NCBI GenBank assembly: GCA_016748015.1
Contig: JAAOMT010000098.1
Span: forward strand, 263,635-327,634
DNA from: Geosiphon pyriformis
Taxonomy: Eukaryota; Glomeromycota; Glomeromycetes; Archaeosporales; Geosiphonaceae
Direction: 5' to 3'
DNA: 64,000 bases
Shown here: positions 33,901 to 44,469 of the stretch, in pieces
Layout of the letters: each line of letters begins with the position of its first letter
How positions within the stretch are numbered: the stretch's first letter is position 1
Notes under the pieces: generated by a model
Database searches by the model: none
Told to the model about the DNA's origin: nothing
What the model saw: the letters and a program-made list of their open reading frames with translations, nothing else
Made by a program: the position numbers and the translations under genes

Positions 33901-35646
33901 CTTGTGAGCCGTCTCGATTAAGGCTATAGGTCAGGTATTTGTGAAGACACTTTCCCACTTATATGATTTAGGGATTATTGAAACCCAAGCTTCTTTTCAA
34001 GGACCAGGCACAGACTCATGAAACAGACAAGAATTCAGAAGCACCAAGAACATATCCAGAACAGACCTATCACTATGCATTCACAGCTCATTTGAAATAC
34101 CTGAAAGACCAGCAGTCTTGCCAATAGGCAGATCAAAAACCATGCCAAACAATTCCAAAAACTTAATTGGCTGTATTACACCAGAAAAAGCCTCATCAAA
34201 AACGTAATCCAATGGCCGATACTGATGATGCCACATATCAGGGACATTGAGAACCACCCTACACTTCCTAGTCTACCCTTTCATGATATCATCGACTCTC
34301 GATCTCACAAGACCAGGTTTCAAAATCAGCTCATTATTCACAACTAAGTGGTCCAAAATGACCTTATGGAAAGAGCACTCCAAGACACTCCGAATAGTGT
34401 GATTCTTGTTCAGCTCAAAACTTTCCATCCTCTTTTTGATTGCCGACTTGATTTGAGATTCTTCTATGTGTTTCGATTCCACCATTTTAAGTGAGTGATA
34501 AGTCTTTCTGACCTTGGAGAAAGCTGACCGAACAGTATCAAGAGGAGAACTGGAGAGAAAGAGAGATCTGACCACAGAGGCATTATCATCGTCAAGAGAA
34601 CCCCAGACATCTAACAGTGAAATGAATTCATCATGACAAATCGACTGAGAAGCTTTAACCAGCTTTGATATCAAAAGTTCTAACTTATGAAATTTGGATG
34701 ATTCCTTAGTAAAGACACCATCATCAGCTGAAAGAACCATTATTTTGCGAACAACATCTCACATCACATCCAAATCTGAGAACTGCTGGGAGGCAATAAA
34801 ATCATCAGAGAACATGGCAGCATTAGCTGCTGTAGCACTCTTGAACTTGTTTCATTTCACGTTATCAACATCCTTAAAATTAAACTTCCAACGATCTCTA
34901 TTTGCCTGTTTGTGAAGAGAGTTCAACTGCATGTCCAGCAAACCACTTAAACCCAAAGACACAGAAACAGCCTGATGATCCATTTCAAAATATTCACCAG
35001 CATCTGAAACACCACGGTGTACTATCGCATTAACCAAATTCAAAGAAACCAAAACATAGTCAATCATTTTTCTAACACCCTTAGAGTTTGTCCAAGTAGG
35101 CATTTTCACAGCTGGGCTTCCGACCAAAGAATTAGCCAGACCCAAATCAAGGCACTTCCTAAAACTAGCACACTTATGAGAACTATCTTCATTAAAATCA
35201 CCACCAAGAACAGTGAAAGAAGATTTATTGACAGTCTTTGCAATGAGAGAGTTGATTTCACCAGCCTGAGAGAACTGAACCACCGAAGAGGCACCAACAT
35301 AAAGCCCCAGAATCAATACAGAAAGTTTACTCTTGAAAAGTAATTTAATAGACAGGAGCTGACTAGGCACCTCAGAAATCTTGCACACATGATGAGCCAA
35401 AGAAATGTCCAAGACAACAGCAACACTCACACTCAAGTGACCAGAGTCTAAACCAGAAGTGAATACTTGGACACCATTGAACTTATCTGTAATCTATGAA
35501 TGAACCTTACTCCTCAATTTTGTTTCAGTAACGATAGAGACCATATTGTTCATTTCTTTATGCCACCTAATAATGTCCTTCTGCTTAGTGGGATTGTTCA
35601 TGCCCCTGATGTTGCACATAGCAACTTTCCAGACCAAACTGCTCAT
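31000..35646 (-). pseudogene. LINE-D ORF2 (endonuclease, reverse transcriptase, RNase H)
   Basis: 1,549 codons in a single frame from ATG at 35,646 to the stop at 31,000. It shows the APE endonuclease (MCNIRGMNNP, TETKLR, TVLGGDFNED, MIDYVLVSLN, DHQAVSVS). The RT has an intact YVDD box at 33,364-33,375. RNase H has SVYTDG, LAELQAVALALECI, FLDSQAAL and HSSVLGNDCTD, and the zinc finger CLYCGKVKVSDHVFSC follows. Open segments reach 219 codons. Stops number about fifteen and there is no net frameshift over 4.6 kb, which is unusual for neutral decay. The start codon overlaps the ORF1 stop as ATGA. Confidence 0.92.
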
Positions 35647-37436
35647 TGAGTGAGGGGTAGAGACACCGAACGTGTACCAATACTATTTACTTTGGCCAAA
35701 AGGCCCAGAACTGTTTCCATCAGACACTTTATGCTGTCTTCCAGCTTAAACATTGAAGACATATCGAAAAACACCGCTCCTGCGACATTCCCACTATTAG
35801 TGGACACACCCAAACTCTTACTCATCACTACATCCGCTCCTTGATCCTGTGATAAAGGGGTCACCAATGGCTGACATCCAGGGCTAGGCTGGGAAACTAT
35901 TGGCCCAAGTGCATCCAACCTTTTAGCCAGCTTACCAACTTGCTCCACAAGGCTGGTGAGACTGCGCTCAAGAGCGGCGAACCTATTGTTGACTTTCATC
36001 ATAACCAGTAGGAGCGGTTTCATCTCCGAAAAGGAGCCATTATCCACCAAAACATTCTGACTAGAGAGGGAGAGCAAAGAAGACCCGCGAGCAATCTTTG
36101 TCCAAGAGAGACCACCAAAAGAGACCGGACAGGCAACTGGAGCCGAGTGTTTGGCATAGATGGTTGTCAGCCTGCTTTTATCCGCATCCAAGAAAACCCT
36201 ATACAGCAAACTACCAGAAGAAAATTTTCCACCAACCATACAACCCAATGATGTGTGACCCAATTTCCCACACTTGGCGCATTTAGTAGAAATAAGGCAA
36301 AACCAGCGGAGATTGGTGTTCCTAAGTACTGGCATGGTTCCCACAGTAGCATCCAATGATTCAGCAGAGTCGAAGCAAACAACAGCACATCTGGTCCGAT
36401 TATACATAACAGAATGACGATTAATGACACATGTTTTCCCACTCACAGATTTAACAAAGTCCCAGATATCATAAGCATTGGTCCCCATTGGTAATATGTA
36501 GAACAGTGCCCTATGTCAGTCCCATGCATCTCATGCTTTCTTGTCTGAATTAGCCCTAGCCACATGTATAGCATCTTTCCTGATTAGAATAGACCACTCA
36601 GCTGCGACCAAATCAGCCTGATCCAATTGCTCGAATTCTACCACTGCCTTCTGCCACAGCCCAATTAACTGCATTTTGATCACCTTAATAACTCCAAACT
36701 CGGATAGCACAGCGCGCACAGCTTCAGCTGATGTTCCAATTGGAATTTCTTTTATGACCACAGCCCGATCTGATCACCCAGATGATTTTTTGAGATCAGT
36801 GTTTACTAGGATCTTTGCACTTGCAGCCTTATCAATAGCTTTTATTAGACTCAATTCGGAAGTGAATGTCGCTCTGATGATCCCTAAGAATTTTGAGAGA
36901 ATAGACGCCCCCCCAAAACCATTGATTCCAGAAAATAATTTCCTCACCACTACAAGCTTTTCCTGAGAAAAATAGCTGGCCACTTTATTCAAGCCAATAT
37001 CTAATGTGAATGACTTCCTGACTGAAACATTAACCAAGTTTTTCAAAGGAGGGGGGAGGTCAAGAGGAGCATCCGAAAGAATACTATTACTATCACCATC
37101 CTTTGAGAAATCAATCTTTCCTAACGGCTTGCCCAATGTCTTTTTGGTTTTGACTTTTGAACTCGTGGGTGTTTGATTATGATCCTCACCAGTCAGAGCA
37201 CCACTTTCACCAAAATCAAAGCTGGTTTCCTCCACCAGACACTCCTCTTTCATATCAATACTCTCAGACTCAGTAGTGTTCCCAGTTTCTGAATCTCATG
37301 AATGGCTCTCCTAGACTTTGGAAGCCACTTTTTTACCACTAGAATCATCTTCCAAAACACCTCCCCTCCTCTTCTTTCTCGATAAAACCATCTCAAAACC
37401 ATCATCAGAACTAGAACTCTTAGCAGCCTTCTTCAT
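35643..37436 (-). pseudogene. LINE-D ORF1 (RNA-binding protein)
   Basis: 598 codons including stop, from ATG at 37,436 (MKKAAKSSSSDD) to TGA at 35,643-35,645. The N-terminus is Lys/Ser/acidic (VLSRKKRRGG). An RRM-like fold starts VVIKEIPIGTS, a second starts ALFYILPMGTN, and the zinc knuckle CAKCGKLGHTSLGC is a perfect C-x2-C-x4-H-x4-C. A leucine-rich helix region (MMKVNNRFAALERSLTSLVE) near the C-terminus may form a coiled coil. Five in-frame stops are seen (two near 37,300, one near 36,772, two near 36,520). The last two codons overlap the start of ORF2. Confidence 0.88.
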
Positions 37437-37579
37437 AATAGCAGTATTTGGGCCAATGGTGGCCTTGTAATCAAACAGAAATGGTTTAGAGATAGTACTG
37501 AATGGTAAAAACTTCTTTCAAAAAAAACTTTTTAGACTCTTTTTTGGGATTTGTGGATGAACAAGAGAAAGAAGTTTTT

Positions 37580-38340
37580 GTAGTTAACTTCAGTTAAGCT
37601 AATTGTATTAACTAATATTTAAACTTTAAAATTAGTGTATTTATTCAAAAAAATCAGAAAAGTAAAAATTTTTTTATGAAAAAATAAAGTTTTTAACAAA
37701 GTAAAAACATTTTTTAAACATTTATGTGGCTATTTTAATCATATTTTTATAGTATTTAATAAAAATAAATATTTTCTATGGTTAATATAATTTTTATTTT
37801 AAAGATTAAATATTTTAAACAATTTAAATAACATTATTAGTGTTAATGTAAAAACTAGTACTTGTCAAATTTAAAGTCTTTATATAATACAGTTTTATTA
37901 ATATATGCTTAATTTTTTTAAATAATCAAAAAAATATTTTAAATTAATTTTAAAAATTAAAATATTTTTTACACTTAAACAATACATAACATTTTAATAG
38001 AAAACAATTTAAAAACTGTCTTATAATTATTATTATATATTTATTTGAAATTATGAAAATTTAAATTAAATTTGAGAATTTTTTATCAAAAAATATTATT
38101 TTCAATTAATAAAAAGTTTAATTATTAATATACATAAATTTAAATGTTAATTCAAAAAAACTCCATAAATTGTAAGAAATAAAATTACATGCAAGTTTTT
38201 ATTTATCTTATTTCAAAAGTTTTTAAATAAAAAAATATTTTCAACTTAAACCAAAAAACTGCAAAAAGAAATTATTATAAACAAAAAATTTTCACAATTG
38301 TCTATAATGAAAATGTGATTAGATTTCTCAATTTTTAGAA
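37580..38340. other. AT-rich spacer before the gene island
   Basis: A/T-rich sequence with no open frame or repeat I can align. Composition changes at about 38,340-38,450, where CpG-containing sequence (TTTCGC, ATCGTTACG) begins, marking the edge of the host-gene island. Confidence 0.6.
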
Positions 38341-38609
38341 TAACAGGACATTAAACTAAAAGAATTTCATTATTTTCATGCCAAAAAATAATGTTTTATA
38401 ATGTTCCTTAAATTTCGCAAAAGGTTTTAATTGAATGAATCTTTCGCAAGCATTTTATCGTTACGTTTTATAAAATACAAAAAGACTATAAATTCACTCA
38501 CTGATTAATACTTGCAGATGCTCTAAACCAAGCCAGCTACTCAAGCCAGCCTCACCTGATACAAACTCAATGTAATACCTGCTATTGAAGAAAGTCAAAA
38601 GCGAGCACA

Positions 38610-39674
38610 TCACTTGCCATCACATTGGTATTGAATACTAAACTTGTAAACAAGGGGATCTTGAGCCACAATATGATCCTCAGACCAATGATCGCCTGTC
38701 TCCTCATTTTCAAACTTCCATGTTTCATCAAAGGGTGAAATAAAGGCGTCCAAAAGGTCTGCTAATTCTTTTTTGATGCTGGAATCAAGAAATTCGAAAG
38801 TATCTAGTCCAAAGTGTGCAAAAGTGTGTTGTTTTTGTTCAAGTTTTTGGCATTTGGACTCGCGGATTGGTGGAATCTCTCTGAGTTGTCCTTGAAATCC
38901 GAGTGGCCAATATAAAGTGATGTATTGCTCTTCATGATCTTTGAGATCTGATTGTTGAAAAACAAATCGTGAAGTTAATTTGGATGAACCAGACTCTGGA
39001 TAGGTCTTGTCTGCATTCCGGTCGCTTGATGCATAGTTTTTCAGTTGAGCAAGGATATAGGAATATCGATCTTCTGCTAATTTTACAGGAATCATAATGT
39101 CTGCACCAGGATTATTACGCTTAAGAATCACAGCACACCGTCGTTGATAATATTCTTTCAAAGAACATGTTTCAGGAACGTATGTTATGGGAATGAAGTG
39201 TGTAAAAGCCACAGTTGCATCCTCAAAATCTTGTAGGTTAACTGCAGCAGGATCCAGTAATTCCATTAATTGTTGGACTGTGATGGCAATTGATTTCCAT
39301 TGTTTCGTTTTCTGTATAGACCTCACTGCGAGAATTAGGATAATTCGTGCCACCACCTCTCCACGAGCTGTCTCTTATACACATCTTCCAGTACTTTCCT
39401 TGGGGCGTAGACACACATATAATGTAGGAATTTTCCTCGCAATTTGCTCAATAAGACGGGTTTTTCCGTATCCAGAACTCTAAAAGAGTGTTCCATAAGG
39501 TATGTGATTTGTCTGATTGGCAAACCAATACACGTGTTTCTTATTGATGTATTCTTGAAATAATTCGACTAGGTTCGATGGATCCTTGTACGGTATTTTA
39601 AAGGCATCCACGAAAGCCTGATTTTGTTGGTGGAGCGCAGCCACAGTGGGTTTTATCTTTCTGTGTATCTTTTG
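38610..39674 (-). pseudogene. P-loop (CRN-associated type) protein gene, 3' part, with adapter sequence inside
   Basis: Probably an NTP-binding protein of the P-loop/Crinkler-associated families expanded in mycorrhizal fungi. An exon starts after a TTTTTAG acceptor at 39,674 (QKIHRKIKPTVAALHQQN). It continues through VYWFANQTNHIPYGTLF to a Walker A-like SSGYGKTRL, with a TAG where a Gln is expected just before it. At 39,368-39,386 a 19-bp Nextera mosaic end interrupts the gene. Beyond it a 249-codon open frame runs to a TGA at 38,610 (YYQRRCAVILKRNN, QEQ-type helices, ending SIQYQCDGK). Upstream exons are not resolved. The two halves may not be contiguous in the genome. Confidence 0.6.
39368..39386. 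other. Nextera/Tn5 mosaic-end adapter sequence (assembly artefact)
   Basis: CTGTCTCTTATACACATCT, an exact match to the 19-bp Tn5 mosaic end used in Nextera libraries. It lies within a coding exon and yields the telltale VYKRQ peptide in one frame. A natural exact 19-mer match is very unlikely, so this is left-over library sequence and a possible false join. Confidence 0.95.
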
Positions 39675-39689
39675 CTAAAAATGCACGGC

Positions 39690-40720
39690 AACAGGAGGAA
39701 AAACACCAATTAGTCAATGTCGCAAGCGGTACTATGACCCCAATGCACGTTGTAATGCATTTGAACTATTCTCCCTCCATTGCTCCTCTATTAACCCATA
39801 GCGTCTCTTGTAACCCATACTATTTCTTGTCTTCTTTGAAAAGAGTTTACATATAACCTAGCTCTGCCCACAAAACTTAATGCTAAAACAGATCACTTTC
39901 ACACTCAAAACACATATTAATAAAAATAGATTGAACAAATAAACCTACCAGAGGAAGACTCAGCTATAAAGCACATCGGCGACAAGAAAAGGGAAGGAAG
40001 AAAGCAATAGTTAATTAACATCATAAGAGTATATCGAACGTTCTCTCAAATAGATGAAAACGGGTATAGATGATAGATAACGGAGGTGAAGTAAAACTTA
40101 AGTTAAGAGCTAACATTAAGTCCAAAGGTTTTATTATTGAGTTAAATGCAAAGCAATTTTGGAAGCAAGAGGCAGAAGTGAATGAGCACAAATTAGCCAA
40201 ATGAACGAAGAATAATGGTAATAGGATGGATAAGAAAGTAATTTTTACAACTTTTTTATCCTACTCCACTCCCCAACCTATATATAAATTTTATCACTCT
40301 CATAACAGTAATCTGCATATTTGTCAAACAAAGGCATCAATTTCGAGTTGATCTGAGACTAAACTATTTTACTGTAGTTTCTGTCGATCATTAAGTCCGG
40401 AATAAATCACGTTTGATTGAAACTTACATTTACTACTATGGTTTCTGTTATGAAACTACTCTGGCATTCTTAAGTTAATGGTCTAAGTGAAATACCAACG
40501 AGTTCCAATGAAAACTCCCTGTTATTTGACCTAAAAAAATGGCGAAATAAAATAAAACGCATTAAATTACAAATTTATTCTAGCAATAATCAACTCAAAT
40601 TCTATGACCACATTAATCTTACTGAGAATGACCAAACATAGGTTTATCTCTCTTTTTTTTTGTTACCACATTACCAGTATTTCAACCAATATAAAAGCAT
40701 AATAATATTTGATTGCATAC
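39690..40720. other. Intergenic or unresolved 5' exons of the P-loop gene
   Basis: GC-richer than the deserts, without a long open frame. On the minus strand a short ATG-led frame at about 39,739-39,825 (MGYKRRYGLIEEQWREN) could be an upstream exon of the P-loop gene, but I cannot place a convincing donor site for it. A TATATATAA string lies near 40,280. Nothing else is recognised. Confidence 0.4.
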
Positions 40721-42634
40721 TCAGTTACATAAGACAGTTTTTGTAATTACATTCTCTATACAATCATCAAATTCCTGGGAACTAACAGGGCAACTGTGGG
40801 ACATAACTGTATATTCATCTAGTAAACAAGATAATTTCATCTGTTCTTTCTCAAAAAGCTTTCACTTTTTTTTTGTGTCTGTTCAACTTGTTATTCCAAA
40901 ATCTATCAATTATATGTCTCCACTATCATCAACTAAAATATTTTTCTTCCAAATGTCATTGTGGAGAATGTCATGCTTGTGGATGGCTTCTAATGCCTTA
41001 AGAGCTTTTAAACTTTGCTGTTTTGTTATTTTGTGCTTATCTAATAGGGTGCCAACAATGGTCAATCCAATAATGAAACACATTCCTCCTCCATAATATC
41101 CATGACAAACCAATTTCGGAATATATTGTCTCTGGATATTAGCAAGACTTTCATAGATCTCTATTTCTTTTTGCATTTTTTCCAGAATATATAATGGTGC
41201 TTTTGCCAAGTCGACAGTCTTTAAAGCAATTGTTTTACCACGAAATTTACATAAGAGTGTTTTACCACTTCGGCCTTGAGTTAGTATATCCATGAACTTA
41301 AAATCTGTAAAAGTAAAATTATGTAGCTTGTCCGAAACATTGGATAATTGTTGATATATGGATGTGCTGATAATTGATTATTGATTTGCTGATTGGATAG
41401 AAGATAATTTTGACTGTAATCAAAGAACACGTAAATTATTATTTCATGAGTTGGTTAAAAAAACACTAATTCTATAAAAATAAATGGCACCTTATATGGA
41501 TTAAGGGATTCAGGATTATTCTTTGCTTGTTAAGCCAAATAAGCATATGCCTTAAGCACTGGCAGAGATTTTGATTGTAGTGAAAGAGTTTTTGAGATCA
41601 AAAGTTTTGTGTGCTCTTGGTATAGAAACCAGTGATTATTGTAGGTGATTACAATACCATATCTATACTCATTTGCTCTTATATAATTGTAGATTTGTTG
41701 GACCACTATTTTTGTCTTGTCATTATCTTGATAAAACTCAAAAAATGTCCTTCCACCAATATCTTCTAACACATGCTTTCTTTTAACTTCGATCACTAAG
41801 ATTAATAATTTTTCAAGAAAACAATTGAAGTCTGATATACCAGGAGTATGGGTTTGAAGCTTTGTAAACTTATAATCTTCTGATAACATAAGCCTATTTA
41901 CCACTGTACAAATGTTAGAATTCAAGGCATCACAAACATTTTCTTTATTAGTTATCTCTCTATCTTTAACAAATTGCAGTTTTTTGAATCTTAGTTGTTG
42001 ATCAAAGCAGAATTGGTTCACTTCCTCAAAAAAGTTATCCCAAAACAGTATATTTGTCGGTGGGTTACTATTAACTTTCATAGTAGTCTTTGATATAACA
42101 CCTGTAAAGAATATGTTACAGGTAGTGGTATAGATGACAGTGCCTTTTCTAAGCTGATTTTAACTAGAAAAGTAACTCCAGTTAGTGATAAATCTACAGT
42201 ATAGAAAACCACATTACTATGTCTATTCTATTCTATATACACACTACTCTATTTTTCCAAAAAAAGTACTTTTTTATCCTACTCTATTTTCCAACATTTG
42301 AGTTACCTGTCTGAATTGTTTCCATCAACGTATTTTGTAATTTTTGCATCTGCATCTCCTATCTATCTTTACTTGTTTTTAGCTCCTTCATTTCTTCTTT
42401 TAGCTTTTTTTTTTGCTTTTCTAGCTCTTGCACATCTTTTATTCACCAATTTTTTTTGTTTTTGTCCTTGTACTTCTTCTGTCTCAAATTCTTCTTCATG
42501 TCATATAACTCAACTTCCTTTTCACCCAGCTTCTCACCCTTCTTCTTTAACTTCTCCATGTATCTCCCATACTGAGTCTTTACATATTCTAATTTACGTT
42601 TAATATCTTTAATGCTCGTCATGCTGTTTTGCAT
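40721..42634 (-). pseudogene. Coiled-coil / PD-(D/E)XK nuclease-like / kinase-like protein, three-exon pseudogene
   Basis: The architecture recalls the nuclease-kinase fusions described among CRN-type proteins. Exon 1 (42,634-42,307) is a Lys/Glu coiled coil (MQNSMTSIKDIKRKLEYVK). Exon 2 (42,101-41,491) has a nuclease-like stretch GISDFN...LLILVIEVKRKHVL. Exon 3 (41,413-40,721) is kinase-like: LTQGRSGKTLL loop, IALKTVD Lys, catalytic HNDIWKKNILVDD, then LIDFG. The introns (205 and 77 nt) have GT-AG ends and keep phase; spliced length is 1,632 nt, exactly 544 codons. Six in-frame stops (TGA, TAG, TAA, TAA, TAA, TGA) break it, without indels or splice-site loss. Most replace residues that CGA, CAG or CAA would encode. 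Confidence 0.78.
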
Positions 42635-43640
42635 ATTTGTTATGGTTTGGGAAGATATAGCCTAATATATGTTTGGTTCATGTTAATGACATTTTAGATT
42701 TTTGATTTATCAGTATAAGTTTACTATTTAAGTACAAACTTATCTTTATTAAATTATAACAATAATCAGAGTTTTTACTTTTTGCCATATACCTATATAA
42801 TATAATTGCTTTTTTAAATAATTATTGTATTTTGCAATATTCATTAAATTATTTTGTTTTGTTAAATTAACATTATAATTGTTTTATATATTTTAATATT
42901 GAATAAAATTTGTTTTATTATTTTAAAGTAAAAATAATTGTAAGTTTTAAAAAAAATTAAACCAGTGTTAAATATATTTTTATTATTATTTTATATATAT
43001 ATATATAACTTTATATTAATTTAAACTTAATAAATAAAAGCTTATATATTTTAATTTGTAAATATAAAACAAATTTATTAATGTTATTTTTATGTATTAA
43101 TTAAATATAAATTAATTAAAACTTAAAATATGTAACAAAAATATTATTTACATATTTTTTATATATAACCAGTAATTTAAACTTATATAAAGTTATATAA
43201 ATTAAAAAAACTATTTGTTTTTATTTTATTTAACAATTTTTTATTTAAATATTTGTTTAATTTTTTATTTTAAACATATTTATATTGAGATTATTAATTT
43301 TTACAAATTTAATTTATTTTTTAATTGAATTTTTTCTTTTATTATTTTTATTATTTTTAATTATCTTTTTTTTTGTCATTTAATTATCCAAATTTATTTT
43401 ATTTTTTATTACATAAATAATTATTTATATTTATTATAATAATTAAAAAAATATTGTTTAAAATACAACAAAAATAACTTAAATTTTATTAAACTTACAA
43501 TAAGTTAACAACAGAAAATAATTAGATAAATGTAAAAAAACCCCAAAATTTTGATTCAAATAGACGATTTACAGTTCCAATAAACATAATTTTTAGTATA
43601 CAAAATAAATTTCACCAGATTTTTTGACTTTTACAACCAA
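42635..43640. other. AT desert right of the gene island
   Basis: A/T-rich sequence with no recognisable gene, apart from weak plus-strand coding-like stretches near its end that lead into the RT remnant. A TATATATATATA run lies at about 42,993. Confidence 0.5.
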
Positions 43641-43959
43641 TTATTATTTTGTTTTTTAGAGAATATTATAAAATTTATACTTGCTTAAAATCTATTATTA
43701 CAAAACAAAATTTTAAATCCAATAAACAGATTTACAAAGAACATAACATCTTAATACTAAATATTTATATTCTTAAAAGAATGAAAAAGTTTCAGATTAT
43801 ATTTTATAATTTTAACAATTATTCTATTATTTTATTAAATAGATTAGAAATTAGGATCATATATAATAATATTTTTTAAAATAAAACCTCTCAAATTGTT
43901 TTTAATTTTATTAAAATAGTAAGATATATAATACTTTTAAATTCAAATATTATTTTCAC

Positions 43960-44460
43960 TATTAAAAACTATTACATTATTGAAAAAAAAACTTTTTTAA
44001 ATTAACATAAATCTTTTAGAATTACAATAACAAAGACAATTAAAACAGTTAATTACAGAATATGTTGATATTTTTCTTAGAAACAATAATAACCTGGAAA
44101 AAACCAACATTATATAGCATTAAATTTGCACAAAAAATACTTTACTAAAATATCAACAAATATACTAAGTCTTATCTGCCAATTATCAATTTATTAAAGA
44201 AAAAATTCAATAAATGTTCAATAATAGTTTTATTTAATTATTAAGAAGTTTTTGAGTCTTATTTGTTGTCTTGGTAAAAAAAATAGAAAAATTCGATTTT
44301 GTATAAATTATTGTTAACTTAACAGTATAATAATTAGAAATATATACTCTTTATTAAAAATCAACAACATGCTAAATGCTCTAAAAAAAGCCAAGTTTTT
44401 TTCAATTTTAGACTTATATTTCGAAGTAGTACTATTGTGGATTGAATTTGATTTTTATTA
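43960..44460 (+). pseudogene. Strongly decayed gypsy-type RT fragment
   Basis: Shifting between plus-strand frames recovers the RT landmarks in order: EYVDIFLRNNNN, IIQH.ICTKNTL, VLFVVLVKKIEKFDF, then (other frame) KINNMLNALKKAKFFSI and LDLYFE. This matches the N-terminal half of the RTs at 9,760-10,180 and 59,300-59,650. The reading ends near 44,460 where a minus-strand element begins. The catalytic box and everything after it are absent. Confidence 0.7.
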
Positions 44461-44469
44461 TTGTTTTAT

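Larger units (their letters stand above)
30863..37579 (-). mobile_element. LINE-D, full-length two-ORF LINE
   Basis: About 6.7 kb in the same orientation as LINE-B and LINE-C. It begins AAAAACTTCTTTCTCT and ends GACCTCACTCATTAAATG followed by (ATA)n. ORF1 and ORF2 each stay in one frame from start to stop with no net indel. The breaks are substitutions to stop codons. Protein identity to LINE-C is clear but well below complete, so the two copies come from different lineages or are old. It retains the cleaner zinc knuckle and the ORF1/ORF2 junction. Confidence 0.93.

Noticed and set aside
42298-42603. A 101-codon plus-strand frame with hydrophobic character
   Set aside because: It is the complement of the Lys/Glu coiled-coil exon of the nuclease-kinase gene, which gives Phe/Leu/Ser-rich antisense translation.
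40721-42634. A ciliate-like genetic code (TAA/TAG read as Gln)
   Set aside because: Stops also occur as TGA at Arg and Trp positions, homologous copies in the same window carry the sense codon at the same site, and ORFs such as 38,610-39,356 end at ordinary stops.
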